Source of the DNA: UBA7672 sp963718145 | Lineage (GTDB): Bacteria; Pseudomonadota; Alphaproteobacteria; Caulobacterales; Hyphomonadaceae | Direction of reading: 5' to 3' | DNA: 64,000 nt | Assembly (NCBI GenBank): GCA_963718145.1 | Contig: CAVQYJ010000020.1 | Coordinates: 682,001-746,000 of the forward strand | Shown: piece after piece, positions 30,407-39,739 of the stretch | Layout: the number at the start of each line of letters is the position of its first letter | Position numbering within the stretch: position 1 is the first letter of the stretch | Position numbers and translations under genes: made by a program | Notes under the pieces: model-generated | What the model saw: the letters and a program-made list of their open reading frames with translations, nothing else | What the model was told of the DNA's origin: nothing | Databases searched by the model: none

Positions 30407-30430
30407 TCCTCGGAATCGTTCGAACACTTC

Positions 30431-30460
30431 AAACAGGCGCGAGGCGCCTCGCGCCTGTTT
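30431..30460 (+). terminator. Rho-independent terminator after atpD
   Basis: A perfect 30-bp palindrome (15-bp arms AAACAGGCGCGAGGC, no free loop bases beyond the centre) ending in TTTTCGC. It should stop transcription of atpHAGD before reaching atpC, so atpC probably needs its own promoter. Confidence 0.85.
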
Positions 30461-30545
30461 TCGCATGAGACCCTGCAGCCGCTGCGCCGCATGTTGACTT
30501 GCCCTTCGTCTTGCTGGTCACCTGCGCAGACACCGGGAGGCCTTC

Positions 30546-31106
30546 ATGCGTCTGGCAGTCGTTGTGCTTCTTGCGGGCCTTGCCGCAACGCCTGCCTTCG
30601 CGCAACGCGCGGCGGTGTCGGCTGCCCTCTCGCCAGAGGCCGCCGCGGCCGCCTTCAACGACGCCGTCCTCAACGCCTGCCTCCCCGCGATGAAGGCGTC
30701 GGCAGGCATGGGCGGGCTTCCGGCGTCGGTGAAATCGAAGTTCTCGCCCACCAACGACGTGGCGACGCGCACCCAGGCCGGCGCCGCCGCCGACGAGGTT
30801 GTGTGGGATGTCAACGCGGCGCGCGGGGTCGTCACGATCCATGAAAAACCCGGGCGCTGCACCGTCTCCGTCTACGGTCCGCCGGCGATGGGCACAATCG
30901 TCGGCCTCGCCAACATGCTCAGCACCGGCCCGGGGTTCGAGCGGCTGGTGGGGACCGCGGCGCCGTCAAACGGCTATGGCGCGACGCTGATGAAAAGCGA
31001 GGGCGGCAAGCGCGTCATGGTGCAGCTCTTCGGATCGGAGCCCGGCATGCCCACGCACAAGTCGCGCTTCAGCGTCGTCACGGCGACGGTGTTCTCGCCG
31101 TCCTGA
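30546..31106 (+). CDS. Exported hypothetical protein
   Basis: A 186-residue protein with signal peptide 1-20 (AFAQ cleavage) behind an ACCGGGAGG ribosome site. A conserved-looking Cys pair (about 45 and 106) and no recognised domain. It is one of two genes separating atpD from atpC and is followed 14 bases later by the phosphoesterase gene. Confidence 0.7.
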   Translation: MRLAVVVLLAGLAATPAFAQRAAVSAALSPEAAAAAFNDAVLNACLPAMKASAGMGGLPASVKSKFSPTNDVATRTQAGAAADEVVWDVNAARGVVTIHEKPGRCTVSVYGPPAMGTIVGLANMLSTGPGFERLVGTAAPSNGYGATLMKSEGGKRVMVQLFGSEPGMPTHKSRFSVVTATVFSPS

Positions 31107-31120
31107 GGTCCTGAAGCCCG

Positions 31121-32071
31121 ATGGGCGCGACGATCCTTCTCCTCGCCTGGATTGGCGCCGTCGCCTGGCCGGCGCTGCTGGCTTTGGCGCTGTGGCGCGG
31201 GCTGAAGACGGGAAGGGGGCCGAAGATCTTCGGCTGGTCTTTCATCGTCCTTGTCACGATCGTCTGGGGCCTCGGCGTGCGCGCCTTCCTCTGGGAGCCG
31301 GAGACGCTCATCGTCCGCCGCGTCGATTTGTCGAGCCGAAGCTGGTCCGGCCCGCCGCTGCGCATCGGCGTCATCTCCGACACCCACATGGGCGCGCCTC
31401 ACATGAGCGTCGGCCGCCTCAGGTCGATCGTGCGCGACATGAACGCCGAACGTCCCGACATCATCGTTCTGCTGGGCGACTTTACGGGCGGCCACGATCC
31501 CTCGCCGATGCGCGACCAGCCGTCCCGCAGCGCCGTCATGTCGGGCCTGCCGCCTCTGCGCGGTCTCTCCGCGCCGCTCGGCGTCTACGCCGTGCTCGGC
31601 AATCACGACTGGTGGTTCGACGGCCCGGCGATCGAGGCCGGCCTCGAAGCCGAAGGCATTCCGGTGCTCGAGAACGAGCGCGTCTTGATCCAGCGCCCCG
31701 ACGCGCCCTTCTGGCTGGCCGGCCTCGCCGACTATGAATCCCTTCGCACCCGGCCTTCCTATAGCGATACCCTCAAGGATCTCGCCACAGACGAGCCCAT
31801 CCTTGCGCTTTCCCACTGGCCCGACGCTTTCGCCGCCGCGCCTGAGCGCGTGGCGCTGACACTGGCTGGACACACGCATTGCGGGCAGGTCAACCTGCCG
31901 GTCCTCGGCCGGCTGATCCACGCCTCGGAAGGCTCGCGCAAATGGCAGTGCGGCCTCTATGACGAGCGCGGCCGAAAGCTCTACGTCACCGGCGGCCTCG
32001 GTAATTCCATCCTCCCTGTCCGCTTCAACCAGCCCCCGGAAATCGCAGTGATAACCCTCAGGGCCGGCTAG
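31121..32071 (+). CDS. Membrane-anchored metallophosphoesterase (YkuE-like)
   Basis: A 316-residue protein with two N-terminal TM helices (about 3-24 and 36-56) and a calcineurin-type phosphoesterase domain. The metal-binding boxes appear in order: ISDTHMG near 87, LLGDFTGGH near 118, GNHDWW near 162, SHWPD near 229 and AGHTHCGQ near 247. This is the YkuE-like architecture, usually acting on lipid A precursors or related pyrophosphates, or on unknown phosphoesters; substrate is not deducible. The region between it and atpC (63 bases) is short. Confidence 0.85.
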   Translation: MGATILLLAWIGAVAWPALLALALWRGLKTGRGPKIFGWSFIVLVTIVWGLGVRAFLWEPETLIVRRVDLSSRSWSGPPLRIGVISDTHMGAPHMSVGRLRSIVRDMNAERPDIIVLLGDFTGGHDPSPMRDQPSRSAVMSGLPPLRGLSAPLGVYAVLGNHDWWFDGPAIEAGLEAEGIPVLENERVLIQRPDAPFWLAGLADYESLRTRPSYSDTLKDLATDEPILALSHWPDAFAAAPERVALTLAGHTHCGQVNLPVLGRLIHASEGSRKWQCGLYDERGRKLYVTGGLGNSILPVRFNQPPEIAVITLRAG

Positions 32072-32134
32072 CTATTTCGTCGCCTTTACAGGGCCGTTGG
32101 GCCTGCTAGACCCGGCCATCCCAAGGGAGCCCCC

Positions 32135-32545
32135 ATGGCCGAAACGCTTCATTTCTCGCTGGTCTCGCCTGAGCGCGAGCTGTTCTCCGGCGCGGTCGAG
32201 CAGGTCGACGCTCCCGGCACGGAAGGCGAGTTCGGCGTCCTGCCAAAGCACGCGCCGTTCATGACCACCCTCAAGCCCGGCGTCGTCCGCATCTATGAAG
32301 GCGGGCAGGTGACCCCGGTGTTCGTCCGCGGCGGATTCGCCGACGTGACGCCCCAAGGCCTGACCATCCTGGCCGAGGAAGCCGTGCGTCTTGCCGATGT
32401 AGACGCTGCGGAACTTGACGCAGAGATTTCTAGGGTGAAGTCCGATGCCAGTGATCCTGGTGACGAGCATCGTCGCGCTCGCGCCGCTGATCGTCTCGGT
32501 TATCTTGAGGCTCTTCGCAGCGCCGTTGGCGGTTCCGGTCGCTGA
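32135..32545 (+). CDS. atpC: ATP synthase F1 epsilon subunit, detached from the operon
   Basis: A 136-residue epsilon subunit. The N-terminal beta-sandwich is clear: FSLVSPERELFSGAVEQVD, GTEGEFGVLPKHAPFMTTLKPG, FVRGGFADVTPQGLTILAEEA. The C-terminal helical hairpin is recognisable though less typical. ATG behind CAAGGGAGCCCCC. It lies 1.7 kb from atpD, past a terminator and two unrelated genes, whereas atpDC adjacency is usual. Confidence 0.9.
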   Translation: MAETLHFSLVSPERELFSGAVEQVDAPGTEGEFGVLPKHAPFMTTLKPGVVRIYEGGQVTPVFVRGGFADVTPQGLTILAEEAVRLADVDAAELDAEISRVKSDASDPGDEHRRARAADRLGYLEALRSAVGGSGR

Positions 32546-32609
32546 TTTTCTTCTTCTGGCTGTCGCAGTCCCAGCGTAGGGTCCGGTTGGGCTTGCGGGG
32601 GTGGTTGTG

Positions 32610-33143
32610 ATGAGAGCGGTGATTGCTGCGGTAATCGTGGTTGCTGCACCGGTTGCAGTCGCACAAGTGGTTCCAGTTCCAGTTCCAGTTCCGGTCGCGA
32701 AGTACTCTCCAGTCGCCCTGGTGGAACTGGTCGATAGCGTCTGCCGCGAAGCCGAGAAGCGCGGCAGCATGCAGTCACTGGCGAAGGCGCAGGGCCTCGG
32801 CGAGCCGCAACCCGCGCCTGCCGATCTCTCTCGCGCCCTGCCGGATGGCGCGCGCACCTGGTCCGCGCCCTCCGCCGACGGCTCGCTCTTTCTCTTCGGC
32901 TATGGCGAGGAGCCCTTGAGGTGCGGCGCCGCCGTAATGCGCCCGCTACCGGAAGTCGCCTACACCCGCGCGCTCGACCTGCTGCAGGCGAGGGGGTTCG
33001 CGATCGAGTCGAGCCAGCTCCTCAACGGCGCAACGAAATGGTCACGCCTCAAATCCTCCGGCGGCCAGTTCATCGACCTGATGGAATACCCTTCCGAGAA
33101 CGGCATGCCCGCGGTGCTGCGCGCGGACCTGTTGCCAAGCTAG
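32610..33143 (+). CDS. Exported hypothetical protein
   Basis: A 177-residue protein with signal peptide about 1-19 followed by a short PVPVPVPV repeat. The body has two Cys (about 45 and 109) and ends in an alpha/beta stretch; no recognised family. ATG 32610 is used, with a GTG at 32601 in frame. Function unknown. Confidence 0.65.
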   Translation: MRAVIAAVIVVAAPVAVAQVVPVPVPVPVAKYSPVALVELVDSVCREAEKRGSMQSLAKAQGLGEPQPAPADLSRALPDGARTWSAPSADGSLFLFGYGEEPLRCGAAVMRPLPEVAYTRALDLLQARGFAIESSQLLNGATKWSRLKSSGGQFIDLMEYPSENGMPAVLRADLLPS

Positions 33144-33335
33144 AGCGGCGCGGACGATTTCGGATTCGACCCCTGATCTCCTGGTGACCTTGGTGTCTCC
33201 CAGGTGACCTGGTGTTTGGTCTTGCGCTGGACGCGAGAAGGATCAAACATCGGGACCACGAAGGAAGAGCGCCAAGCACACGGCGAGGTCGGTCCTTGGA
33301 CCGGCCTGTATCGTGTTCGATCGTGAGCCCAGGCG

Positions 33336-33848
33336 TCAGACCGCTTCGGTCCATGGCGCGAAGCGTTTCGCGACCTCGGCATAGACCGCCGCCTTGAACG
33401 GGATCACCTGGCCCGGCGCCTCGTCCAGCTTCGCCCACTTCCACGCATCGAACTCCGGCGTATGCCCGTCCAGCCGCACGTCCGTGTCCGAGCCGACGAA
33501 GCGGTAGGCGAACCATTTCTGCTTCTGTCCGAAATACGGCCCCGACAGCCGCGCCTTCAGCGCCGGCGGAAAGTCGTAATAGAGCCAGTCGTCGACTTCC
33601 TGCAATTGCTCGACATGGCGCGCCAGCAGCCCCGTCTCCTCGCCGAGTTCGCGAATGGCCGCCTCGGCGGCCGTCTCGCCGCGGTCGATCCCGCCCTGCG
33701 GCATCTGCCAGGCATAGCGCGTCTCGTCGCGGCGCACGCCGGCGCGGCGGCCGAGCAGCACATGGCCTTTGCGGGAAAAGATCGCGAGGCCGACATTGGG
33801 ACGATAGAGGGAAGGATCCCGCCCGCCCTGTTCAGGCTGGGCGTTCAC
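33336..33848 (-). CDS. rppH: RNA pyrophosphohydrolase (Nudix)
   Basis: A 170-residue Nudix enzyme. The Nudix box GGIDRGETAAEAAIRELGEETGL (G-x5-E-x7-REUxEExGU form) is at about 48-70, preceded by YRPNVGLAIF and WQMPQGG. RppH converts 5'-triphosphate mRNA ends to monophosphate, starting decay. GTG start at 33848, one base before the upstream gene's stop codon, implying coupled translation with yibQ. The same pairing is common in alphaproteobacteria. Confidence 0.92.
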   Translation of the reverse strand: MNAQPEQGGRDPSLYRPNVGLAIFSRKGHVLLGRRAGVRRDETRYAWQMPQGGIDRGETAAEAAIRELGEETGLLARHVEQLQEVDDWLYYDFPPALKARLSGPYFGQKQKWFAYRFVGSDTDVRLDGHTPEFDAWKWAKLDEAPGQVIPFKAAVYAEVAKRFAPWTEAV

Positions 33849-33849
33849 G

Positions 33850-35028
33850 TCACGGGGCCTTGGGCGCGCGAGCGGTGACGCCGGCCGCCGAAGAGGCAGG
33901 CGCGAGCTGGTAGCCCTTGGCCTTGAGGCCCTCGGTCCACAGCCGGAACTGCTCGATGGTGACGGGATAGGCGTAGCCCACGCCGACCGCCTTGCCGTTC
34001 TGGATCGCCAGCGCCTCGAGCTGCAGCAGCTCGCGGTCGATCGCATCGGCCGAGAGTTCGGCGTCGACGATGCGGTCGGCGGTGGAGAATTGCAGGCCGG
34101 CGGCCTTGGCTGTCTCCGGCAGGGCCGAGCGCGCGGCGGCGCCGTCATGCAAGAAGACGAGGCCGCGATCCTTCAGCGCCTTGAGCACCGGGGACGCCGC
34201 GCGGCTGTCGGTCGCGAACTTGGCGCCCTGGTAGTTGGTCACGCCGAAATAGCCCGACGCCTTGCCCATCAGCAGGCTGAGGCGGCGCAGGTTTTCTTCC
34301 GGTTTGACGGATGTCAGCAGCGTCTGCGGCCCGCCATCCACGTTGGGATAGTCATAGGCTTCCATCGGCAGCTCGAGCAGCACTTCGTGACCGGCGGCGC
34401 GCGCGCGGTTGATCCAGGTCTGCAGGTCGATCGCATAGGGCACGAAGCTCAGCGTCACTTCCGGCGGCAGTTCGTTGATCGCCGACAGCGTGTGCTTCTG
34501 GTTGAGCCCGAGCCCGCCGACGATCAGCGACACCTTTGGCGCGCCGGCGACGGACGTGAACGGGCGGGCATAGGCTTCGGCCGGCGTGCGGCCGTCGGCG
34601 GACACTTTCGGCAGGTCGCCCGCGGGCGTCCGCTCGTAGAAGCCGGCGATCGGCGCTTTCGCCAGCGGCGCGGCGGCGGCCGGCGCGTTGGGGCTGTTGA
34701 TCTCGGTGACGGTGATCGAGGCTTCCTCGCCATCGCCCGATCCTTCGGTCAGGCCGCCCTCCTCATAATCGACGCCCGGCAGGCTCGGCTCGGTCGCCGC
34801 ATCCGGCTCCAGCGCATTCGACAGCCGCGCCTTCAGCAGCGGCGGCGGGCCGTTCTGGTCGGAGAAGAGGGCGATGTCGACGCGCGGTCCGCCCGCATCG
34901 TCATTGCCGAAAATCATCGCGGCGCCGACGGCGCCGGCGGCGAGCGTTCCGAAGGCGGCCATGCTCAGCGCCAGCTGGCTGAGGCCGGTCCGCAGGGCCG
35001 ACGGTTCGGCGTTCCGCAACGCAGACAT
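33850..35028 (-). CDS. Divergent polysaccharide deacetylase (YibQ-like)
   Basis: A 392-residue protein with one N-terminal TM anchor (about 18-41), an acidic low-complexity linker to about 150, and a C-terminal divergent polysaccharide-deacetylase domain (SLIVGGLGLNQKHT, LPPEVTLSFVPYA, GHEVLLELPMEAYDYPN, GLVFLHDGAAARS, AVGVGYAYPVTIEQF). This family (COG2861) is envelope-associated with an unproven activity; typical metal-ligand motifs are altered. ATG 35028. It precedes rppH. Confidence 0.85.
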   Translation of the reverse strand: MSALRNAEPSALRTGLSQLALSMAAFGTLAAGAVGAAMIFGNDDAGGPRVDIALFSDQNGPPPLLKARLSNALEPDAATEPSLPGVDYEEGGLTEGSGDGEEASITVTEINSPNAPAAAAPLAKAPIAGFYERTPAGDLPKVSADGRTPAEAYARPFTSVAGAPKVSLIVGGLGLNQKHTLSAINELPPEVTLSFVPYAIDLQTWINRARAAGHEVLLELPMEAYDYPNVDGGPQTLLTSVKPEENLRRLSLLMGKASGYFGVTNYQGAKFATDSRAASPVLKALKDRGLVFLHDGAAARSALPETAKAAGLQFSTADRIVDAELSADAIDRELLQLEALAIQNGKAVGVGYAYPVTIEQFRLWTEGLKAKGYQLAPASSAAGVTARAPKAP

Positions 35029-35444
35029 GCAAGTCCTTTCGAGACCCACCAACTTAGCAGGCCACTCTTGGGCCGCTAATGTTAAGAAGCCGGAAATGAC
35101 GCTGCGGCGGCGCGACAGAGGATAGGGCTGTTTTTGTTGGGGAATTGCGGCGCGCGCGCCGCCTGTGGCTGGCAGGTCTTTGCCATGGCGCCGGCAGTTG
35201 AGGCTCTGCAATAGCTCTAACTCCGCTCTTCCCGACGAAGGCAGACCCGGGCTGACAGGCCGGGGTCGCCGGACCCAGGAGGCGAGCCTCGAACCCTTAT
35301 CCCTCCTTTGGGCTTGGGGCCTCGAGCAAGGAGCACAAATTCCGCGACTGGCGGGTTCGATCTGCCCTGGGTACCGACGTTCGTCGGTATGAGCGGGGTG
35401 AGGACTGAGGTGCGGGATGGGTTTGATGAGTGGCGGCTGAGTTC
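35029..35444. other. Gap with palindromic repeat upstream of yibQ
   Basis: No supported gene in about 415 bases. It holds the yibQ promoter region on the right strand, a GGACCC-rich palindromic segment near 35230-35290, and a perfect 8-bp hairpin TACCGACG-TT-CGTCGGTA at 35371-35388. Confidence 0.5.
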
Positions 35445-35678
35445 CTACTCCCGCCTCAGATAGATGTGCGGGATTCGCTTGGCTTCGGCCCACACCTGGG
35501 CGCGCTTGATCACGATGGCGATGTCGCGGTCGGTAGGGGAAGCGAAGTAGCGCCGTCCCATCGGGTGGTCGGTGAACGCCACGCCGTTCGCTGGCGGCTT
35601 CGCCCGGGCAATGATCAAAGCGTGGCGCTCTCGGACGGGCGGACGCTCCCCGGCCTTCAACTCGATGACTTCAGCCAT
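35445..35678 (-). CDS. Small hypothetical protein
   Basis: A 77-residue basic protein (MAEVIELK start, Arg-rich end RIPHIYLRRE) with coding-like composition. ATG 35678 preferred over 35693. It lies between ctpA and yibQ, genes that I recall as neighbours in related genomes, so it may be a later insertion. No family recognised. Confidence 0.45.
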   Translation of the reverse strand: MAEVIELKAGERPPVRERHALIIARAKPPANGVAFTDHPMGRRYFASPTDRDIAIVIKRAQVWAEAKRIPHIYLRRE

Positions 35679-35780
35679 CGGTGCAGGGTACACGCCTATC
35701 GGTCAGGCAACTGTGCGGCGCCGTACGGGGTTCAAAGAAACTGGCTGGCTCACAAGCCTCACCCCGGACCTCCAAAACAG

Positions 35781-35804
35781 AAGGCCCGGCTCTTACCGGG
35801 CCTT
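35781..35804 (-). terminator. Terminator after ctpA
   Basis: A 9-bp stem AAGGCCCGG/CCGGGCCTT with a 6-nt loop, followed on the minus strand by CTGTTTTGG. It lies 24 bases past the ctpA stop and should end the rsfS-rlmH-envC-ctpA unit. Confidence 0.8.
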
Positions 35805-35827
35805 CCGCATTCGTGTCTGGCGGACGC

Positions 35828-37247
35828 TTACGGCGTTTGCGCCTTGCCTTGCTGGCCTTCCGGCGCGGTCTTCGGCGCGGGATTAGCGCCGGGGGCTGCG
35901 GCGGCGACGCCGCCCTGGGTCACGACGGCCTTGCCGGCGCGGATCAGGGCGACAGCCTGGTCGAGCTGGTAGTCCTCGCCCTTGTAGTCGGCCGGCGGCA
36001 TGTCGGCGGGGACGTGCGGCGGCTTGCGCTCGGCGCCCTGGTCGTTCTCCAGCGCGTGCGGCAGGGCCGACTCGCTGTAGCGGGCGGCGCGGGTCTTCAG
36101 CTCGGCGATGTCCTTGTCGGACAGGCGCACCTGCGCGACTTCGAAGTCCGGCTCGATGCCGGCGCCCTGGATCGATTTGCCCGAGGGCGTGTAGTAGCGC
36201 GAGGTGGTGAGGCGCATCGCGCCCTTGTTCGGTCCGAGCGGGAGCACGGTCTGCACCGAGCCCTTGCCGAACGAGGTGACGCCCATGACCACGGCGCGGT
36301 CGCGGTCCTGCAGCGCGCCGGCGACGATCTCGGCGGCGGAGGCCGAGCCGCTGTTGACCAGCACGACGACCGGCAGGTCCGGGAAGCGGTTGACGCGGAC
36401 GGCGTTGTAGCGCGCGACAGTCCGCCTCGCGGCGGCCGCGGGTCGAGACGACCTCGCCGCCATTGAGGAAGCGCGAGGAGACCTCGATGGAGGCTTCCAG
36501 CAGGCCGCCCGGGTTGTCGCGCAGGTCGAGCACGAGGCCCTTGATGCCGCCCTTGCGCGTCCTTGCGGACCTGGTCGAGCGCCGTTGTCGAGCGCCTTCA
36601 CGGTCTGCTCGTTGAAGGTGGTGATGCGGACATAGCCGACATCGCCGATGGCCTTCGCCTTGACGACTTCCGGGCGGATCACTTCGCGGGTGAGGGTGAC
36701 GTCGAACGGCTCGACGCCCTCGCGCACGACGGTGACCGAGAGCGAGGTGCTGACCGCGCCGCGCATCTGCTTGACGGCGTCGTTGAGCGGCAGGCCGACG
36801 ATCGACTTGCCGTCGATGGCGGTGAGGAAGTCGCCGGACTTGATGCCGGCGCGCGAGGCGGGCGTGCCGTCCATCGGGGACGACGACTTTCACGAAGCCG
36901 TCCTGCGCGGTGACCTCGATGCCGAGGCCGCCATATTCGCCCGAGGTCTGGGCCTGCATGTCCTTGAAGTCGTCCGGGTCGAGATAGGAGGAGTGCGGAT
37001 CGAGCGAGGCCAGCATGCCGTTGATGGCGGCTTCGATGGCTTCGCCCTCGTCGAATTCGGTGACGTAGTTGGCCTGCGCCTTGGCCACGATCTCGGCGAA
37101 GAGGTCGAGCTGCCGGAAGGTCTCGGCGCGCTTTTCGGCGGCCGTGTCGGTGACGGCGAAAGCCGACAGGGCGGAGAAGCTCGCCACGCCCAGGCCAGCG
37201 CCAACAAGGCCCGCACCATCACCGGGGCCCAACAACCACTTGCGCAT
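35828..37247 (-). CDS. S41 carboxyl-terminal processing protease (several frameshifts)
   Basis: About 473 codons, normal for a CtpA-type periplasmic protease. N-terminal TM/signal, then DPHSSYLDPDDF, a PDZ domain (GGLGIEV, GTPASRAGIKSGD) and the catalytic domain with Ser in NSGSASAAEIVAGALQD and Lys in TSFGKGSVQTVLPLG. The reading frame shifts near 36877, between about 36600 and 36560, and near 36425; peptides on both sides are those expected (for example GLVLDLRDNPGGLLEASIEV in the second frame). All parts are present, so indel errors are likely. It processes or degrades envelope proteins, often with cell-wall hydrolase regulation, which fits the adjacent envC-like gene. Confidence 0.82.
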
Positions 37248-37264
37248 GCTGCGCTGCTCCTCTG

Positions 37265-38616
37265 TCAAAAGTCCCGCCTCAAGCCTACTTTGCCTGCACA
37301 TTTCCGGGAATTCAACAGGCCTTCAGGTCGCGCGCACTTTCGGCATCTTCCTGCGGCTGAAACGCTGCATTTCAGCTGCCGCTGGCCAAGCCACTTCTCC
37401 GGGTCCACAGGCTGACCTTTCCGCCTTACCTCCAGATAAAGTTCAGGAGAGGGCGACTTCCGGTCAGCCATGCGGCCTATGGGCTCTCCGGCCAGAACCC
37501 ACTGTCCGGCCTCGGGATAAAGGGCGTCAAGGCCGGAAACGATCACAAGCACGTCTTCGCCGACATCGAGGATCACCATCTGCCGTAGGAGCGGAAAACG
37601 CCGGAATACTGCACCCGTGCGTCGAGAGGGGCGACCACCTGGGCGGCCGGGCGGGTGGCCAGCGTCAGGCCCTCCGCCTTGCCATCGGCCAGCGCCTGGC
37701 CGAAGCGCCGCACGGCGGCGCCGGCGGCCGGAGCGAGCGGTTTGGCGGCGGCTGTGGCGGCGGGTCTGGGAGCTGCCTTGGCGGTTGGCGTGGGGGCGGT
37801 TGGCGTGGGGGCGGGGGGCGTGGTGGGCAGGCTGCGCGGGCGGAGCGCCGGCCTGGCTGCGGGCTTGAGGCCAGGGGTGGCGGGCGCTGCGCGCGCGAGG
37901 CCGTCGAGCAGGTCGCGGAGGGTGGCGGCCTCGCGCGAGAGCGTGTCGGTCTCGGCGCGGCGGAGGTGGGTCTGCGCGGCGAGGGTGGTGGAGGAGATGC
38001 GCTTCTCCGCGGCGAGCGCCTCGATCTCCTCGCGGCGCGCGGCGAGGGCGGCTTCCTCGGTGGCGAGCGTGGCGGTCTCGATGCGGGTTGCGTCGGCGAG
38101 CATGGTGAGCTCGGTGAGGCGTGTTCCTGAGGGTGGCGGCGCGTGCGGAGAGGGCGGGTGCGGCGTCGGACATCAGGATGGCGGCGCGGATGGCTGCGCC
38201 GGTGTCGTCGGGGCTGGCGGCGAGCGCCGGCGGCCTGCGCGACCCGAATGTCATGAGCGCAGCCAGCAGGTCCTCCAGCGCCGCCTGGTCGCCGGTGAGG
38301 CGCTGGCGGGCAATGTCGCTGTCTTGCGCGAGGTCGAGAAGGCGCAGCTCCGCCGCGGTCGCAGCCTCTTCCCGGCGCGTCGAGTCGGCGGCGGCGGCGA
38401 GCAGGTCGGCGTCGATCTCGGAGGCTTCGCGGGCGGCTGTCCCGGCCGCCTGCTCCAGCGTCTTGAGCCGCCGCGAGCGCCTCGTCGCGCGCCTTCTCGA
38501 CACGCTTCAGATCGTCCTGGGTGAAGCTGTCGCGCGGTTTCTGGGCGGGCGCCTGCGCGGTCTGGGCAAAGACCGGCGCGGCCAGAAGCAGCAGGATGAG
38601 GACGGAACCGGCGCAT
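37265..38616 (-). CDS. EnvC/M23-type murein hydrolase activator (several frameshifts)
   Basis: About 450 codons. A signal peptide (VLILLLLAAPVFAQ, one base out of frame with the ATG at 38616) is followed by a long Glu/Arg/Ala coiled coil, a Pro/Ala/Thr linker and a C-terminal LytM-like domain (VILDVGEDVLVIVSGL, GQWVLAGEPIGRM, ELYLEVRRKGQPVDPEKWL). The His residues of active M23 peptidases are not present, as in EnvC-like activators of amidases. At least four indels interrupt it (near 38610, 38470, 38120 and 37580). The ATG overlaps the end of rlmH by sequence GAATAGATG. Confidence 0.75.
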
Positions 38617-39077
38617 CTATTCGCGGTGGTAAGGTGATCCGGCCTCGATCGAAAGGGCGCGGTAGATCTGCTCGGCCAGCATCACCCGGACAAGGCGGTG
38701 GGGCCAGGTCTGCGATGCCGAAGCTGATCGTGTGGCGCGCGGCGCTGGCCAGGGCGGGCGAGGTTCCATCCGCCCCGCCGATCACGAAGCTTGCCGACGT
38801 CCTCCCCCGCATCGCGCCACCTGGCGAGGCGCTTCGATAGGTGCTGCCGATGTCCACGCCTCGCCGCGCTCGTCGAGGCGGACGAGAACGCCAGCGCCAT
38901 GCTTGACGAGCAGGCGCGCGCCTTCATCGTCCTTCGAGCTCGACGTGATCTCGACTTCTTCCACAGCGCGATAGCCGAGCTGCTTTCCCGTCTTCACCGC
39001 TCGCGCAAGATAGTCATCCACCAGCGCGCGCTCGGGCCCGTCCTTCAGCGGCCGACGCAGAGGATGCGGATGCGCAT
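38617..39077 (-). CDS. rlmH: 23S rRNA pseudouridine1915 N3-methyltransferase RlmH (several frameshifts)
   Basis: About 154 codons, family size. Start MRIRILCVGR at 39077; the middle LVDDYLARAVKTGKQLGYRAV, then FVIGGADG (SAM-binding knot), HTISFGI, and the terminal LAEQIYRALSIEAGSPYHRE are all recognisable but spread over three frames. Indels are near 39049, 38870, 38800 and 38700. RlmH methylates the pseudouridine at 1915 of 23S rRNA. It follows rsfS by 12 bases, the conserved order. Confidence 0.8.
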
Positions 39078-39089
39078 TGGGGAAGGAGA

Positions 39090-39531
39090 CTATTGCCGCG
39101 CGGCGTGCGTCGCCGGCGTGTCGCCGGCCCAGATGCGTTCGAGATTGTAGAACTCGCGCACTTCGGGGCGGAAGATGTGGACGATCACATCGCCTGCATC
39201 GATCAGCACCCAGTCGGCGTTGGGCAGGCCCTCGACGCGCACCTTGGCGACGCCAGCTTCCTTCAGCTTGCGCGATACGTGGTCGGCAAGCGCCGCCACA
39301 TGGCGCGCCGAGCGGCCGGACGCGACGATCATCGCATCCGCCATGGGCGATTTTCCGGCGAGCGGGATGTTCGAGGATGTTCTCGGCCTTGTCGTCGTCG
39401 AGCTGCGTGGCGACCAGCTTGGCCAACATGGCCGGATCGATCTGGGCGGAGGCTGGCTTGGAGGCAACGCTCTTGCCGGCCTTGGAGCTACGGACTGCGG
39501 GCAGGGCTCTTTCCTTCGGTCTGTTGGACAA
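39090..39531 (-). CDS. rsfS: Ribosomal silencing factor RsfS (one frameshift)
   Basis: About 146 residues. The N-terminal Lys/Ala region leads to KLVATQLDDDKAENIL, and after an indel at about 39369 the core continues with IPLAGKSPMADAMIVASGRSARHVAALADH, ADWVLIDAGDVIVHIF and YNLERIWAGD, all diagnostic of RsfS (DUF143). It binds L14 and blocks subunit joining in slow growth. ATG 39531. Confidence 0.85.
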
Positions 39532-39739
39532 GGCCTGACATTACCACGTGGAGGCAGGCCGTGCGAGGGGAAAGGGGCAGGCCGCTGCCGCCGAAATGGA
39601 ACCCGGCGACAGCCCGGATTCGACTGGGAAATCGCGTGGAGGGGATTCCATGCATCATCTGGCGATTGCCGCCCGCGGCGCCTCGCGCCTTCAAAAGGTT
39701 AATGCCATAATGGGCCTCACAGTGATGGGGCCTGGGGTT

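Noticed and set aside
32445..32579. 44-codon hydrophobic frame overlapping atpC
   Set aside because: Overlaps a recognised gene, has no ribosome site and is probably chance.
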